Notes under the pieces: generated by a model
The model's input: the letters and a program-made list of their open reading frames with translations, nothing else
Databases searched by the model: none
Told to the model about the DNA's origin: nothing
NCBI RefSeq assembly: GCF_000010805.1
Contig: NC_012522.1
Span: 4,216,001-4,280,000 of the forward strand
From: Rhodococcus opacus B4
GTDB taxonomy: Bacteria > Actinomycetota > Actinomycetes > Mycobacteriales > Mycobacteriaceae
Direction: 5' to 3'
Length of the DNA stretch: 64,000 nucleotides
Shown here: piece by piece, positions 7,630 to 16,363 of the stretch
Numbering within the stretch: position 1 is the first letter of the stretch
How the letters are laid out: every line of letters begins with the position of its first letter
Translations under genes and position numbers: made by a program

Positions 7630-8736
7630 TCAGTTCCCGGGGGGTGGGGCCGCGCCGGGGAGCGGCGTCGGCATGGACCTGCCCTCCGGGACCGGCGGCG
7701 GAGGCACGGGCGCGGCGCCGTTGATGAGGATCTCGCCCTTCGCCGAACCGGTGATGGTCGAGAAGCCGCCTGCGTCGGTCTCCTTGCCCACCGAGCAGTT
7801 CACCCGCCTGCTGCCCGCGAGCCAGCTGTCGAGTTCCAGATTGTCCCAGAACAGCGTGAGCGTCTTGTTCCGCAGCGCGTCCGCGGAACCGAGGTATTCG
7901 TTGGCGGCCTGCGTGCACACGCCTTCGAGATACTTGTCCTGATCCTCGACGGACGGCATCGACGACGGGAACTGCGTGGCCAGGTCGACCACGGAGATCA
8001 CTTCGAAGGCATGGGGTTGCGCGCAGTCGACGGGATCGGTCGGCACGTTCTGATTGATCCCGATGCAGGTGCCCGGATCCCAGATGTTGGATTGGTCCTG
8101 CTCGGCCACCTTCCCGGCGAACGGCAGCAAAGTTCCTGCCGTGCTCGAGAATTGGAGGCCGCACCGCAGGGTGCGTTCGCCCGCCGCCCAACCGGACTCG
8201 CTGGGGAACATCAGGCCCACACTGAACTTGCCGTACGGGTCGAACTTCGCGCCGAGATACGTGTCGACGGCAGGCACGCAGTGCTCGTCCCGCAGTGCGG
8301 CGAACCGCAGCGCACCCGGGTAACGCGAACCCGGACCGAACTCGGCGCCCGGATACACGCTGAGATCCAGCGGCGCCGCCACCTCGAACCGGTGCTCGTC
8401 CGCGCAGTCGACCTTCGCGACGTCCTTCCGGTCTTCCTGAGGGTCGTTCGACGGCGTCCAGTCGAGGCAGTCGCCCGCCGTCGCCGAAGAGAACGCGTCG
8501 CCCTCCACCGAACCCGTCGCCTGCGGTCCGGCACCCGTCGAGTGCGCGGGGAGGTTCTCGCTGCGGTTGAAACCGCCGGCGATCGCGAACGTGGCGATCG
8601 CCGCCACCACGGCACCGACCGCGACGGCCGCGAGTGCGCGACGCGTCGTGGTCGCGGACATGCTGCGGGGAGCCTTCTCCGGTTGCCCGGCATTCTCCGG
8701 CTGGGGGTCGGCACCGTTCGACTGATCTGAGGACAT
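7630..8736 (-). CDS. Septum formation domain membrane-anchored protein (Rv3835-like)
   Basis: A 368-residue protein with a short polar cytoplasmic N-terminus, one transmembrane helix at about residues 32-52 (ALAAVAVGAVVAAIATFAIAGG), and an extracytoplasmic region containing two repeats of the Septum_form type (Cys-containing segments GDCLDW..VDCADEHRFEV and GTCIGI..VDCAQPHAFEV), each with a DC..H..E pattern. A proline-rich tail ends the protein. The family name comes from an actinomycete septation gene; a direct role in septation here is unproven. It is followed immediately by the metallopeptidase gene. Confidence 0.75.
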   Translation of the reverse strand: MSSDQSNGADPQPENAGQPEKAPRSMSATTTRRALAAVAVGAVVAAIATFAIAGGFNRSENLPAHSTGAGPQATGSVEGDAFSSATAGDCLDWTPSNDPQEDRKDVAKVDCADEHRFEVAAPLDLSVYPGAEFGPGSRYPGALRFAALRDEHCVPAVDTYLGAKFDPYGKFSVGLMFPSESGWAAGERTLRCGLQFSSTAGTLLPFAGKVAEQDQSNIWDPGTCIGINQNVPTDPVDCAQPHAFEVISVVDLATQFPSSMPSVEDQDKYLEGVCTQAANEYLGSADALRNKTLTLFWDNLELDSWLAGSRRVNCSVGKETDAGGFSTITGSAKGEILINGAAPVPPPPVPEGRSMPTPLPGAAPPPGN

Positions 8737-8817
8737 CGATTTCCATAATGCCCGTTCCGATCGAGGAAGCAGAACAACTCCCGCAATCGGCTCGAACCTG
8801 GCGTAACTTCGACCACC

Positions 8818-9237
8818 ATGAGCGAAGACTCACAGCGGTCCGCCGAACCGGTGGATCCCGAACTGCAGGAACTCGCCGGACGCGTGTTCGACACGGCACG
8901 ATCCGGCGACGCCGTGTCCCTCGCCACGTTTCTCGACGCGGGCGTCCCGGTGAACCTCGCCAATCAGAACGGCGACACGCTGGTGATGCTGGCCGCGTAC
9001 CACGGTCACGCCGAGGCCGTTCAGGTCCTGATCGACCGTGGGGCCGACGTCGACCGGCTCAACGACAAGGGGCAGTCTCCGCTGGCAGGGGCGCTGTTCA
9101 AGGGCGAGGACGCCGTGGTCCGAGCCCTCGTCGCCGGTGGTGCCGACGCCACCGCGGGCCATCCGACCGCCGTCGACGCCGCCCGGATGTTCGGCCGCGA
9201 CGACCTTCTGAACCTGCTGGAACCGAAACCGGAGTGA
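8818..9237 (+). CDS. Ankyrin repeat protein
   Basis: A 139-residue soluble protein built mainly of ankyrin repeats: NQNGDTLVMLAAYHGHAEAVQVLIDRGADV and NDKGQSPLAGALFKGEDAVVRALVAGGADA, flanked by weaker capping repeats. Such proteins bind other proteins; the partner is unknown. It lies 33 bp upstream of serS on the same strand and is divergent from the septum-domain gene. Confidence 0.85.
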   Translation: MSEDSQRSAEPVDPELQELAGRVFDTARSGDAVSLATFLDAGVPVNLANQNGDTLVMLAAYHGHAEAVQVLIDRGADVDRLNDKGQSPLAGALFKGEDAVVRALVAGGADATAGHPTAVDAARMFGRDDLLNLLEPKPE

Positions 9238-9270
9238 GCTGCTCCGCGGCGCCCGGTAGGGTCTGAAGCC

Positions 9271-10527
9271 GTGATTGACCTGAAGTTCCTCCGCGAGAAC
9301 CCCGACGCCGTCCGCGAATCGCAGCGCACCCGTGGCGAAGATCCCGCCCTGGTCGACGCGTTGCTCGAGGCCGACGCGTCCCGTCGCGCCGCCGTTCTCG
9401 CCGGCGACAACCTGCGTGCCGAGCAGAAGGCGTTCGGCAAGAAGGTCGGGCAGGCGTCCCCGGAGGAGCGCCCGGCGCTGCTCGAGGGATCCAAGGAACT
9501 CGCGGCCAAGGTGAAGCAGGCCGAGGCCGGCCAGCACGAGGCGCAGGCCGCGCTCGACGCCGCACACCGGGCGATCTCCAACATCGTCCAGGACGGCGCC
9601 CCCGCCGGCGGTGAGGACGACTTCATCACCCTCGAGACGGTCGGGGAGATCCCCGCATTCGACTTCGAACCCAAGGACCACCTCGAGCTGGGTGAGTCGC
9701 TGGGGCTGATCGACATGGAGCGCGGCGCGAAGGTGTCAGGCGCCCGCTTCTACTTCCTCACCGGCTTCGGTGCCATGCTGCAGCTGGGAATGCTGCAGCT
9801 CGCCGCACAGAAGGCGATGGCCAACGGTTTCCAGATGATGATCCCGCCGGTGCTGGTGCGCCCGGAGATCATGGCGGGAACCGGGTTCCTCGGCGCCCAC
9901 TCGGACGAGATCTACCACCTCGCCGACGACGACCTCTACCTCGTCGGCACGTCCGAGGTCCCGCTGGCCGGGTACCACTCCGGGGAGATCCTCGACCTCG
10001 CCGACGGCCCCAAGCGGTACGCCGGCTGGTCGACGTGCTTCCGCCGCGAGGCAGGCAGCTACGGCAAGGACACCCGCGGCATCATCCGCGTCCACCAGTT
10101 CGACAAGGTGGAGATGTTCACCTACTGCAAGCCCGAGGACGCCGACGCCGAGCACCAGCGCCTCCTCGCGTGGGAGCGCGACATGCTCGCCGCCATCGAC
10201 GTGCCGTACCGCGTGATCGACGTGGCCGGCGGCGACCTGGGATCGTCGGCGGCCCGCAAGTTCGACTGCGAGGCGTGGGTGCCGACGCAGCAGGCGTACC
10301 GGGAGCTCACGTCGACGTCCAACTGCACGACGTTCCAGGCGCGTCGCCTCGGGGTGCGGTACCGCGACGAGAACGGGAAGCCGCAGACGGCCGCGACCCT
10401 CAACGGCACCCTCGCCACTACCCGGTGGATCGTCGCCATCCTGGAGAACCACCAGCAGTCCGACGGCACAGTGCGGGTGCCCGAGGCGCTCGTGCCGTTC
10501 GTCGGGACGGATGTTCTGAAACCGTGA
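9271..10527 (+). CDS. serS: Seryl-tRNA synthetase
   Basis: A 418-residue class II aminoacyl-tRNA synthetase charging tRNA-Ser (and tRNA-Sec where present). The N-terminal antiparallel coiled coil that contacts the long variable arm of the tRNA spans residues 30-100. The catalytic domain shows TSEVPL (227-232), motif 2 with FRREAGS (257-263), and motif 3 near [18 protein letters not shown]. Length matches the bacterial norm. The start is GTG at 9271. Position is conserved with Rv3834c next to Rv3835. Confidence 0.97.
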   Translation: MIDLKFLRENPDAVRESQRTRGEDPALVDALLEADASRRAAVLAGDNLRAEQKAFGKKVGQASPEERPALLEGSKELAAKVKQAEAGQHEAQAALDAAHRAISNIVQDGAPAGGEDDFITLETVGEIPAFDFEPKDHLELGESLGLIDMERGAKVSGARFYFLTGFGAMLQLGMLQLAAQKAMANGFQMMIPPVLVRPEIMAGTGFLGAHSDEIYHLADDDLYLVGTSEVPLAGYHSGEILDLADGPKRYAGWSTCFRREAGSYGKDTRGIIRVHQFDKVEMFTYCKPEDADAEHQRLLAWERDMLAAIDVPYRVIDVAGGDLGSSAARKFDCEAWVPTQQAYRELTSTSNCTTFQARRLGVRYRDENGKPQTAATLNGTLATTRWIVAILENHQQSDGTVRVPEALVPFVGTDVLKP

Positions 10528-10576
10528 TGCGCCTCCCCGAAGTTTTGGGAAGGCTACCCTTGCGCGAAAACGAAAA

Positions 10577-10595
10577 TGATGTAACCCTTACCTAA
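10577..10595 (+). promoter_or_regulatory. IdeR/DtxR-type iron box upstream of bfd-bfr
   Basis: TGATGTAACCCTTACCTAA matches one half of the IdeR consensus almost fully and the other half partly. It lies 23 bp before the bfd ATG. IdeR represses uptake genes but activates bacterioferritin genes in mycobacteria, usually through sites further upstream, so the sign of control here is uncertain. Confidence 0.65.
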
Positions 10596-10617
10596 TCTAG
10601 TTGGTAAGGAGCTCCAC

Positions 10618-10800
10618 ATGTTCGTGTGCATCTGCAAGGCCGTGACCGAAGACGAAGTGCACGAGCACTGCGCCGCCGGGGCTGACAGCGCGGATGCGAT
10701 CGGTGAGCGTTGCGGCGCCGGATGGGGATGTGGAACCTGCGTCGATCGGTTGAAGGAGATTCTGGGCGAGCGGACGGTCGTCGGCAGCACGGCCGCGTGA
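10618..10800 (+). CDS. bfd: Bacterioferritin-associated ferredoxin
   Basis: A 60-residue [2Fe-2S] protein of the Bfd/BFD-like family. Cluster ligands are Cys4 and Cys6 (VCICKAV) and Cys38 and Cys41 (GWGCGTC). Bfd donates electrons to haem in bacterioferritin to mobilise stored iron. It is located 90 bp upstream of bfr and behind an iron box, which strongly supports the function. A ribosome site TAAGGAG lies at 10605-10611. Confidence 0.92.
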   Translation: MFVCICKAVTEDEVHEHCAAGADSADAIGERCGAGWGCGTCVDRLKEILGERTVVGSTAA

Positions 10801-10890
10801 CGCAACTGCAGCACAACTGAATCCCGCGATTCGCCTCACAGTGGTATCGCCAGTGGTACGTTCGCCTCAACCGGGGCGAACGGAGAAGTC

Positions 10891-11376
10891 ATGCGTGGCG
10901 ACGACGAGATCATTGCTCTTCTCAACGAACAGTTGACCAGTGAGCTGACCGCGATCAATCAGTACTTCCTGCACTCGAAGATGCAAGCCAACTGGGGTTT
11001 CACCAAACTTGCGGGCAAGACTCGGGCGGAGTCCATCGAGGAAATGATGCACGCCGAGATCCTCACCGACCGAATCCTCTTCCTCGAAGCGCTTCCGAAC
11101 TATCAGAAGTTGCTGCCGCTGCGCATCGGGCAGGACCTGCGCGAGCAGTTCCACTCCGACCTCTCCATCGAAGTCGAGGTCGTCGAGCGCCTGCGTCCCG
11201 GCATCCAGATGTGCCGCGAGAAGGGCGATGCCACGTCGGCGAAGCTGCTCGAGGGGATCCTCAAGGAAGAAGAGGATCACATCGACTACCTCGAGACGCA
11301 GATCGAGCTGATGGACAAGATGGGCGACCAGCTCTACATGGCCCAGCTCGTCGATCAGCCGCCGACCGTCGTTTAG
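10891..11376 (+). CDS. bfr: Bacterioferritin, haem-binding type
   Basis: A 161-residue ferritin-like four-helix protein. The di-iron ferroxidase residues are all present: Glu18, Glu51, His54, Glu94, Glu127 and His130. Met52, the inter-subunit haem ligand of true bacterioferritins, is also present. Bfr stores ferric iron in a 24-mer. It follows bfd, its electron donor for iron release. The position corresponds to Rv3841 (bfrB), but Met52 makes this a haem-type protein rather than a BfrB-type ferritin. Confidence 0.95.
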   Translation: MRGDDEIIALLNEQLTSELTAINQYFLHSKMQANWGFTKLAGKTRAESIEEMMHAEILTDRILFLEALPNYQKLLPLRIGQDLREQFHSDLSIEVEVVERLRPGIQMCREKGDATSAKLLEGILKEEEDHIDYLETQIELMDKMGDQLYMAQLVDQPPTVV

Positions 11377-11387
11377 CCCGGGTGAAC

Positions 11388-11422
11388 GTACCTTTCGACG
11401 CCTCGGTGGCGCCGAAAGGTAC
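11388..11422. terminator. Bidirectional hairpin after bfr
   Basis: Fifteen-base arms GTACCTTTCGACGCC / GGCGCCGAAAGGTAC with one mismatch and a 5-base loop, in the 60-bp gap between the convergent bfr and Rieske gene stops. It can serve both strands. Confidence 0.65.
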
Positions 11423-11436
11423 ATCCGCCGCGGCGC

Positions 11437-12984
11437 TCAGAGCTTGCTGGACCGCAGTTCGTGTCCCTTGGACGTCTTGCAGCGCCCCGACTCGAGGTCC
11501 CACTGCCAGCCGTGCAGGTTGCACGTGAGGTTGGTGCCGTCGACGACACCGAACTTCGACAGGTCCGCCTTCAGGTGCGGGCAGCGACGCTGGATCTCGT
11601 AGCCACCGAGTTCGATCGACGCGGAGTCGTCGTGGGCCTCGGCGAACCAGCCGTCGGCGTACGCGATGCGCTCGTCGGTGAGGCACTTGAAGAACGTGTA
11701 GAGGAACTCGTTGTACCCGCCGACGCGCCACGCCTCGAAGCGGGTGGACAGGAAGATGGTGTTCACCCAGTCGGGCTCGTCGTCGCGCAGCACCGTGCGC
11801 ACCAGTTCGGGGGCGATGCGGAAGCCGTACCGGTATTTGCCGTCCTTCTCGCCGCGCGGGCGGACAGTGCGCGCCGGGAAGTCGAGGACGACGGTCTCGT
11901 CGCCCATCACCAGGCCGACGGGGTAGCCGATGCCGTCGCAGATCAGGTCGGACTGCTTCATGATCGGCTCGAACTTCGCCTTCAGCGCCTCGAGCAGCGG
12001 TTCGCCCTCGGCGGGCGCCCAGGTGGCCTTCTCAGCGGCCAGGACCGGCGCCATCCGCTGCGCCATGTCCTCGATGTACGCGGCCTTGTCGGAGAAGATC
12101 TCGTCGACCTCGGCGTCCGGGATCGGGTGGGTGAGCGTCAGCTCGCCGCCCTTCAGGTCGGCCGTCGACCCCGGAATCATGAGGATGCCGCCGTCGTTGC
12201 CGTGGATCCGCATCTGCTCGAGGAACGTGATCTGGTCGGGAAAGATGTTGCCCTCGTCGCCCCGGTCGTCGTTGAGGTAGCGCAGCGCGTCGTCGAGGAA
12301 CACCGGCGGTCCGGCGGACGGCACCACCCACGTGGCCGCGACCTGCTCGATGTAGCTGCGGCAGCGGTCCATGCCGCGCTGACGCTTCTGCTTGCCGAAG
12401 TTGGCCTTCGTCTTGGTCGGAATGTCGTAGACCATCGGGTACCAGATGGCCCCCGAGTACTGCAGCAGGTGGATGTCGATCTTGCCGAACGCGTCGTGCA
12501 GGACGTCCATGTCGACGGGCCGGGCGTCGTTCATGTTGAAACAGGTGGTCTCGCCGTCGGACACCACGAGACCCGAGTCGCCGATCGGACCGTCGGCGGG
12601 GGCGCGCAGCGCGATGATCATGATGTCCAGGTCGCCCTTGGGACCTGACACGGTGTGCTTGACCGAGTCCTCGGTCTCGAAGAACTTGTGGAATCCCAGC
12701 GCTTCGAGTTCGCGCCGGAGGTCCGGCACCGGATAGTCGGGGAGCAGCACCGTCGCGTCCTTGTCGACGTGCTTGGCGAGGTTCTCCGGGTCGAAGTGGT
12801 CCTTGTGCAGGTGCGACACGTACAGGTAGTCGCACTTGCCGAGAGCGTCCCAGTCGAGCTGGGTGTTGTCCGGGAACGGGAACCAGGACCCGAAGTAGGC
12901 GGGGTTGACCCAGGGGTCGCACAGGATCGAGCCTGCCTCGGTCTGGATGTGGAATCCGGCGTGTCCGACGCTGGTGACCTGCAC
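11437..12984 (-). CDS. MBL-fold metal-dependent hydrolase with C-terminal Rieske domain (Rv3818-like)
   Basis: A 515-residue two-domain protein. Residues 1-230 form a metallo-beta-lactamase fold with a metal-binding HLHKDH motif. The C-terminal 80 residues contain a Rieske [2Fe-2S] site, CPH then CNLHGW (CxH..CxxH). This architecture resembles CMP-Neu5Ac hydroxylase-like proteins and the mycobacterial Rv3818; substrate unknown. GTG at 12984 is chosen because AGGAGG sits at 12992-12997 and the resulting length matches Rv3818; the longer frame to 13077 runs into a palindrome. It has no signal peptide, so a cytosolic oxidoreductase/hydrolase is likely. Confidence 0.8.
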   Translation of the reverse strand: MQVTSVGHAGFHIQTEAGSILCDPWVNPAYFGSWFPFPDNTQLDWDALGKCDYLYVSHLHKDHFDPENLAKHVDKDATVLLPDYPVPDLRRELEALGFHKFFETEDSVKHTVSGPKGDLDIMIIALRAPADGPIGDSGLVVSDGETTCFNMNDARPVDMDVLHDAFGKIDIHLLQYSGAIWYPMVYDIPTKTKANFGKQKRQRGMDRCRSYIEQVAATWVVPSAGPPVFLDDALRYLNDDRGDEGNIFPDQITFLEQMRIHGNDGGILMIPGSTADLKGGELTLTHPIPDAEVDEIFSDKAAYIEDMAQRMAPVLAAEKATWAPAEGEPLLEALKAKFEPIMKQSDLICDGIGYPVGLVMGDETVVLDFPARTVRPRGEKDGKYRYGFRIAPELVRTVLRDDEPDWVNTIFLSTRFEAWRVGGYNEFLYTFFKCLTDERIAYADGWFAEAHDDSASIELGGYEIQRRCPHLKADLSKFGVVDGTNLTCNLHGWQWDLESGRCKTSKGHELRSSKL

Positions 12985-13037
12985 TGGTATGCCTCCTGGG
13001 AGCTGAGCGACTGTTCCAGGGTAGGCGTTCCCCCCAG

Positions 13038-13077
13038 GTGAGTGACAATGCGCGCTCCAGCACACCGTGCCACTCAC
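13038..13077. repeat. GTGAG...CTCAC 40-bp palindrome, copy 1 (degenerate)
   Basis: GTGAGTG at 13038-13044 and CACTCAC at 13071-13077 form the ends of an element exactly 40 bp long; the interior arms pair only partly. It begins 6 bases past the lipoprotein gene stop (minus strand) and lies 53 bases upstream of the Rieske gene start. It is flanked by a C-run (CCCCCAG), as is copy 4. Confidence 0.5.
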
Positions 13078-13083
13078 GTGCGG

Positions 13084-13911
13084 TCAGGTCACTTCGCCCA
13101 GGCAATAACCGTCGGGTCCGATGGACAGCGTGATCTGCTTGGTGACGGTCGTACCGGACACGTCGGTGACCGGAACGGACACGTCCAGGTAGTCGCCGCG
13201 GACGGGTGTGGCGGTCATCGCGTCGGCGGCGAACGCCGTGGTCCCGGCCAGGACGTCGGGGTCTGATTTCAGCGGTGGCTGACCGCCGGCGCCGGTGCCG
13301 GCCGGGTCCCACGGGCTCAGGCCCGGGCAGATCAGGGGGTACGCGGTCTCGGTGTCCGCCCGGTTCACCGGCGCGCCGGACTCCCGCGACAGGAACCGGG
13401 TGACGGCGTACTCGGCGTCGGCGGGGGTGTAGAAGTCGACGGTCCCGGCGGGGTGGACGTGCGGGCAGGCGTAGCCGGACGCGATCTCGCTGCGTTTGAC
13501 GGACACCGTCGTGCCGCCGCCGGTCCACGACACCGCGAACTGCCCGTCGACGCCGGGTTGGGCGAGCGCCCCGAGGATCGCGGCCGTATCGGCGTACTGG
13601 TCGGCGGCCTGGGCGGGTGGCAGCGTCCAGCATTTCGCGGGGACGGCGGCGGGCCGGGTGACCAGGTCGGTGGCCCAGGCGCGGATGGTGTCCGCCGCTG
13701 CGGGGTTGCCGGGGACCTCGCCGACGACCACCTGCGGTACGGGGGCCGGTGGCACGGTGGTCGTGGGCTCGACCGTCGAGGTGGGTGCGGACACGGTGTC
13801 GGCCGGGGGCTCCTCCGTAGGGATGCCGGACTGCGAATCGCACGCCGCCCCCGCCCCGAGGATCACCGCGACGACCGGCGCGATGAGCGCCCTCCTGCCC
13901 CTGCCACCCAT
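13084..13911 (-). CDS. Putative secreted protein or lipoprotein, function unknown
   Basis: A 275-residue protein with a basic N-terminus, a hydrophobic stretch (residues 8-23) and a cysteine at 24 in GAGAAC, a weak lipobox. A Pro/Thr-rich linker (residues 30-60) follows, then a globular domain with four further cysteines (KCWTLPP, YACPHVHP, LICPGL, GYCLG), suggesting disulfides outside the membrane. No family recognised. GGAG sits very close to the ATG, so the start may be somewhat different. It reads in the same direction as the Rieske gene, but the palindrome at 13038 probably separates the two transcripts. Confidence 0.65.
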   Translation of the reverse strand: MGGRGRRALIAPVVAVILGAGAACDSQSGIPTEEPPADTVSAPTSTVEPTTTVPPAPVPQVVVGEVPGNPAAADTIRAWATDLVTRPAAVPAKCWTLPPAQAADQYADTAAILGALAQPGVDGQFAVSWTGGGTTVSVKRSEIASGYACPHVHPAGTVDFYTPADAEYAVTRFLSRESGAPVNRADTETAYPLICPGLSPWDPAGTGAGGQPPLKSDPDVLAGTTAFAADAMTATPVRGDYLDVSVPVTDVSGTTVTKQITLSIGPDGYCLGEVT

Positions 13912-14000
13912 CTCCAGCGCGCCCTTTCTCTCGACTCCCCACCGAATGTCCGTCCCCGACGGCGGGCCAGATCGCGGATACCCGGCTACGCTAGCCGATT

Positions 14001-14756
14001 GTGGAACCCGTCTATCGCACCGTCATCGGCATCGCCCGCACCGTATTCGCCCTCGAGGGGCTGAAGTTCACGGTCAAGGGCGATCAGCACATTCCGGCGA
14101 CGGGTGGGGCGGTGATCGCGATCAATCACACCGGCTACATGGACTTCACCTACGCCGGACTTCCGGCCCGCCGCGTGAAGCGGTACGTCCGCTTCATGGC
14201 GAAGAAGGAAGTGTTCGACAACAAGATTTCGGGCCCGATCATGCGCGCGCTCAAGCACATTCCGGTCAACAGGGCCGCCGGTGCGGATTCGTACAAGGCG
14301 GCCGTCGACTTCCTGCGTCGCGGCGAACTGGTGGGCGTGTACCCGGAGGCGACCATCAGCCGGAGCTTCGAGATCAAGGAATTCAAATCGGGTGCTGCGC
14401 GGATGGCGATCGAGGCAAACGTGCCGATCGTCCCGGTGGTCATCTGGGGTGCGCAGCGGGTGTGGACGAAGGGGTTCCCGAAGCGGCTGGGCCGCACGAA
14501 CACTCCCATCTCGATCGCCGTCGGCGAGCCGATCCGGCCGTTCGAGCCCGCATCCGAGCTGACCGAAAAGCTGCACGCCACGATGACGACGATGCTCGCC
14601 GACCTCCAGCAGGGGTACGAGCACCCGGCAGGTGAGTACTGGGTGCCCGCGCGCCTCGGTGGCAGCGCGCCGACGCTCGACGAGGCGAACAAGATGGACG
14701 CCGCCGACGCCGAGGCGAAGGCGCAGTCCCGTCGGGCCCGGGAGACCGGTAGCTAG
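14001..14756 (+). CDS. 1-acyl-sn-glycerol-3-phosphate acyltransferase family protein (copy 1)
   Basis: A 251-residue PlsC-family acyltransferase, likely transferring an acyl chain to lysophosphatidate or a related lipid. The HX4D catalytic motif is NHTGYMDF, the glycerol phosphate-binding segment is VYPEATIS (in place of FPEGTRS), and IVPVVIWG is the conserved block IV. Start at GTG 14001 (MEPVYRTVIG). It stands in tandem with a paralogue, matching the Rv3814c-Rv3816c set of M. tuberculosis. The EATIS replacement of EGTRS is shared with those mycobacterial homologues, so substrate specificity may differ from PlsC. Confidence 0.85.
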   Translation: MEPVYRTVIGIARTVFALEGLKFTVKGDQHIPATGGAVIAINHTGYMDFTYAGLPARRVKRYVRFMAKKEVFDNKISGPIMRALKHIPVNRAAGADSYKAAVDFLRRGELVGVYPEATISRSFEIKEFKSGAARMAIEANVPIVPVVIWGAQRVWTKGFPKRLGRTNTPISIAVGEPIRPFEPASELTEKLHATMTTMLADLQQGYEHPAGEYWVPARLGGSAPTLDEANKMDAADAEAKAQSRRARETGS

Positions 14757-14759
14757 AAC

Positions 14760-15497
14760 GTGGCGGTGGAGCCGGTCTACACGGTCGTCGAGTCGGCGGC
14801 CAAGGCGTTGTCCCTGTTCCAGGGGCTGAGGATGACGCGGGTCGGCCTGGACAACATCCCCGCCGAGGGCGGTGCGGTGCTCGCGGTCAATCACACCGGT
14901 TACCTGGATTTCGTCCAGCTGGCGCTGGCGGTCGGCGCGGTGGACCGCAAACTGCGGCTCATGGCCAAGTCCGAACTCGCGAACAACAGGGTGATGGCGT
15001 TCCTGATGCGCGGATGCGGCGTCATCCCGGTCGACCGGACCGCGGGAGCGGGCGCCTACCTCGCCGCGGTGGAGCGACTGCGGGAGGGCGAACTCGTGGG
15101 CGTGTACCCGGAGGCGACCATCAGCCGGAGCTTCGAGATCAAGGACCTGAAGTCGGGTGCGGCGCGCATGGCCCTCGACGCCGGAGTGCCGATCGTGCCC
15201 GTCATCGTGTGGGGCGCCCAGCGGATCGCCACGAAGGGCCGGCCGAGAAGGTTTGGGCGGCATCGATTCCCGGTGACCGTCGAGGTCGGGCTGCCGATCG
15301 AGCCGCGGGAACCGGCAGACGCCCTCACCGAAACCCTGCACAAGGAGATGGACGCTATCCTGCGCCGGGTGCAGGGCGGATTCGACCACCCGGCGGGCGC
15401 GGACTGGGTGCCCCGGCGACTCGGCGGCAGTGCGCCCACCCTCGACGAGGCCGCCGAGATGGACCGCCGCGAGGCGGAGGACCGCCGGTCCCGGTAA
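14760..15497 (+). CDS. 1-acyl-sn-glycerol-3-phosphate acyltransferase family protein (copy 2)
   Basis: A 245-residue paralogue of the preceding gene with the same motifs: NHTGYLDF (HX4D), VYPEATIS and IVPVIVWG. It begins 3 bp after the previous stop. The GTG at 14766 (giving MEPVYTVV) is an equally good start, since it aligns with the paralogue. A 50-bp stretch (15096-15145) is identical to 14331-14380 in copy 1, indicating recent duplication or gene conversion. Confidence 0.85.
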   Translation: MAVEPVYTVVESAAKALSLFQGLRMTRVGLDNIPAEGGAVLAVNHTGYLDFVQLALAVGAVDRKLRLMAKSELANNRVMAFLMRGCGVIPVDRTAGAGAYLAAVERLREGELVGVYPEATISRSFEIKDLKSGAARMALDAGVPIVPVIVWGAQRIATKGRPRRFGRHRFPVTVEVGLPIEPREPADALTETLHKEMDAILRRVQGGFDHPAGADWVPRRLGGSAPTLDEAAEMDRREAEDRRSR

Positions 15498-15541
15498 CGG
15501 CCGCCCGGCGGCGGCGCGGGGCCGGCAGGCAGAATGGCTGG

Positions 15542-16363
15542 GTGAGCCCAGACCGACCGAGCCTTGTAGCGTCCGATGTCGACGGCACCCTGATCGGGGA
15601 GGACGAGCGCATCAGCGCCCGCACCCGGGACGCCGTCGCGTCGGTCGTCGCATCGGGGACACCCTTCGTGCTGGCCACCGGCAGGCCCCCGCGCTGGATC
15701 CATCCCGTGGTCGAGGGCCTCGGCTACGCGCCGCTCGCGGTCTGCGCCAACGGCGCCGTCATCTACGACAGCGACAGCGACCGCGTGCTCAGCGCCGCGA
15801 CCCTCGACGTGGACACCCTCACCTGGCTGTCGGCGATCGCGCTGGACGTGCTGCCCGGCGCCGGGCTCGCGGCCGAGCGCGTCGGGGTCAGCGCCCACGA
15901 CGCCGCGACACCGCAGTTCGTCAGTTCCCCCGGCTACCAGCACGCCTGGCTGAACCCCGACAACACCGAGATGTCGGAGGACGAGGTCGTCGGGGCCCCG
16001 GCGGTGAAGTTGCTGATCCGGGTGCCGGAAATGTCCAGTCAGGCGATGGTCGACGCGCTCGCGCCGCACATCGGGCGCCGCGCCGACGTCACGTTCTCCA
16101 CCGACAACGGACTGATCGAACTGTCGGCGGCGGGCATCACGAAGGCGTCGGGTCTCGCGCTGGTCGCGGAGCGGCTCGGGGTGACGGCGTCGCGGATCGT
16201 GGCGTTCGGCGACATGCCCAACGACATCCCGATGCTGAACCTCGCGGGCCGCGGCGTCGCCGTCGAGAACGCGCACCCGGACGCCAAGGCCGCCGCCGAC
16301 GAGGTCACGGCCACCAACTGGGACGACGGGGTCGCGAAAGTGCTCGAGCGCTGGTGGTCCTGA
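15542..16363 (+). CDS. HAD-superfamily hydrolase, Cof type (Rv3813c-like)
   Basis: A 273-residue Cof-type HAD phosphatase. Motif I is SDVDGTLIG (nucleophile Asp), motif II is LATGRPP, and motifs III/IV are KASGLAL and FGDMPNDIPML. Cof enzymes dephosphorylate small phosphorylated metabolites; the substrate here is unknown. The GTG at 15542 is chosen because the motif-containing domain begins right after it. The upstream extension is a shadow of the acyltransferase gene. The TGA stop lies in the loop of a strong hairpin. Confidence 0.85.
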   Translation: MSPDRPSLVASDVDGTLIGEDERISARTRDAVASVVASGTPFVLATGRPPRWIHPVVEGLGYAPLAVCANGAVIYDSDSDRVLSAATLDVDTLTWLSAIALDVLPGAGLAAERVGVSAHDAATPQFVSSPGYQHAWLNPDNTEMSEDEVVGAPAVKLLIRVPEMSSQAMVDALAPHIGRRADVTFSTDNGLIELSAAGITKASGLALVAERLGVTASRIVAFGDMPNDIPMLNLAGRGVAVENAHPDAKAAADEVTATNWDDGVAKVLERWWS

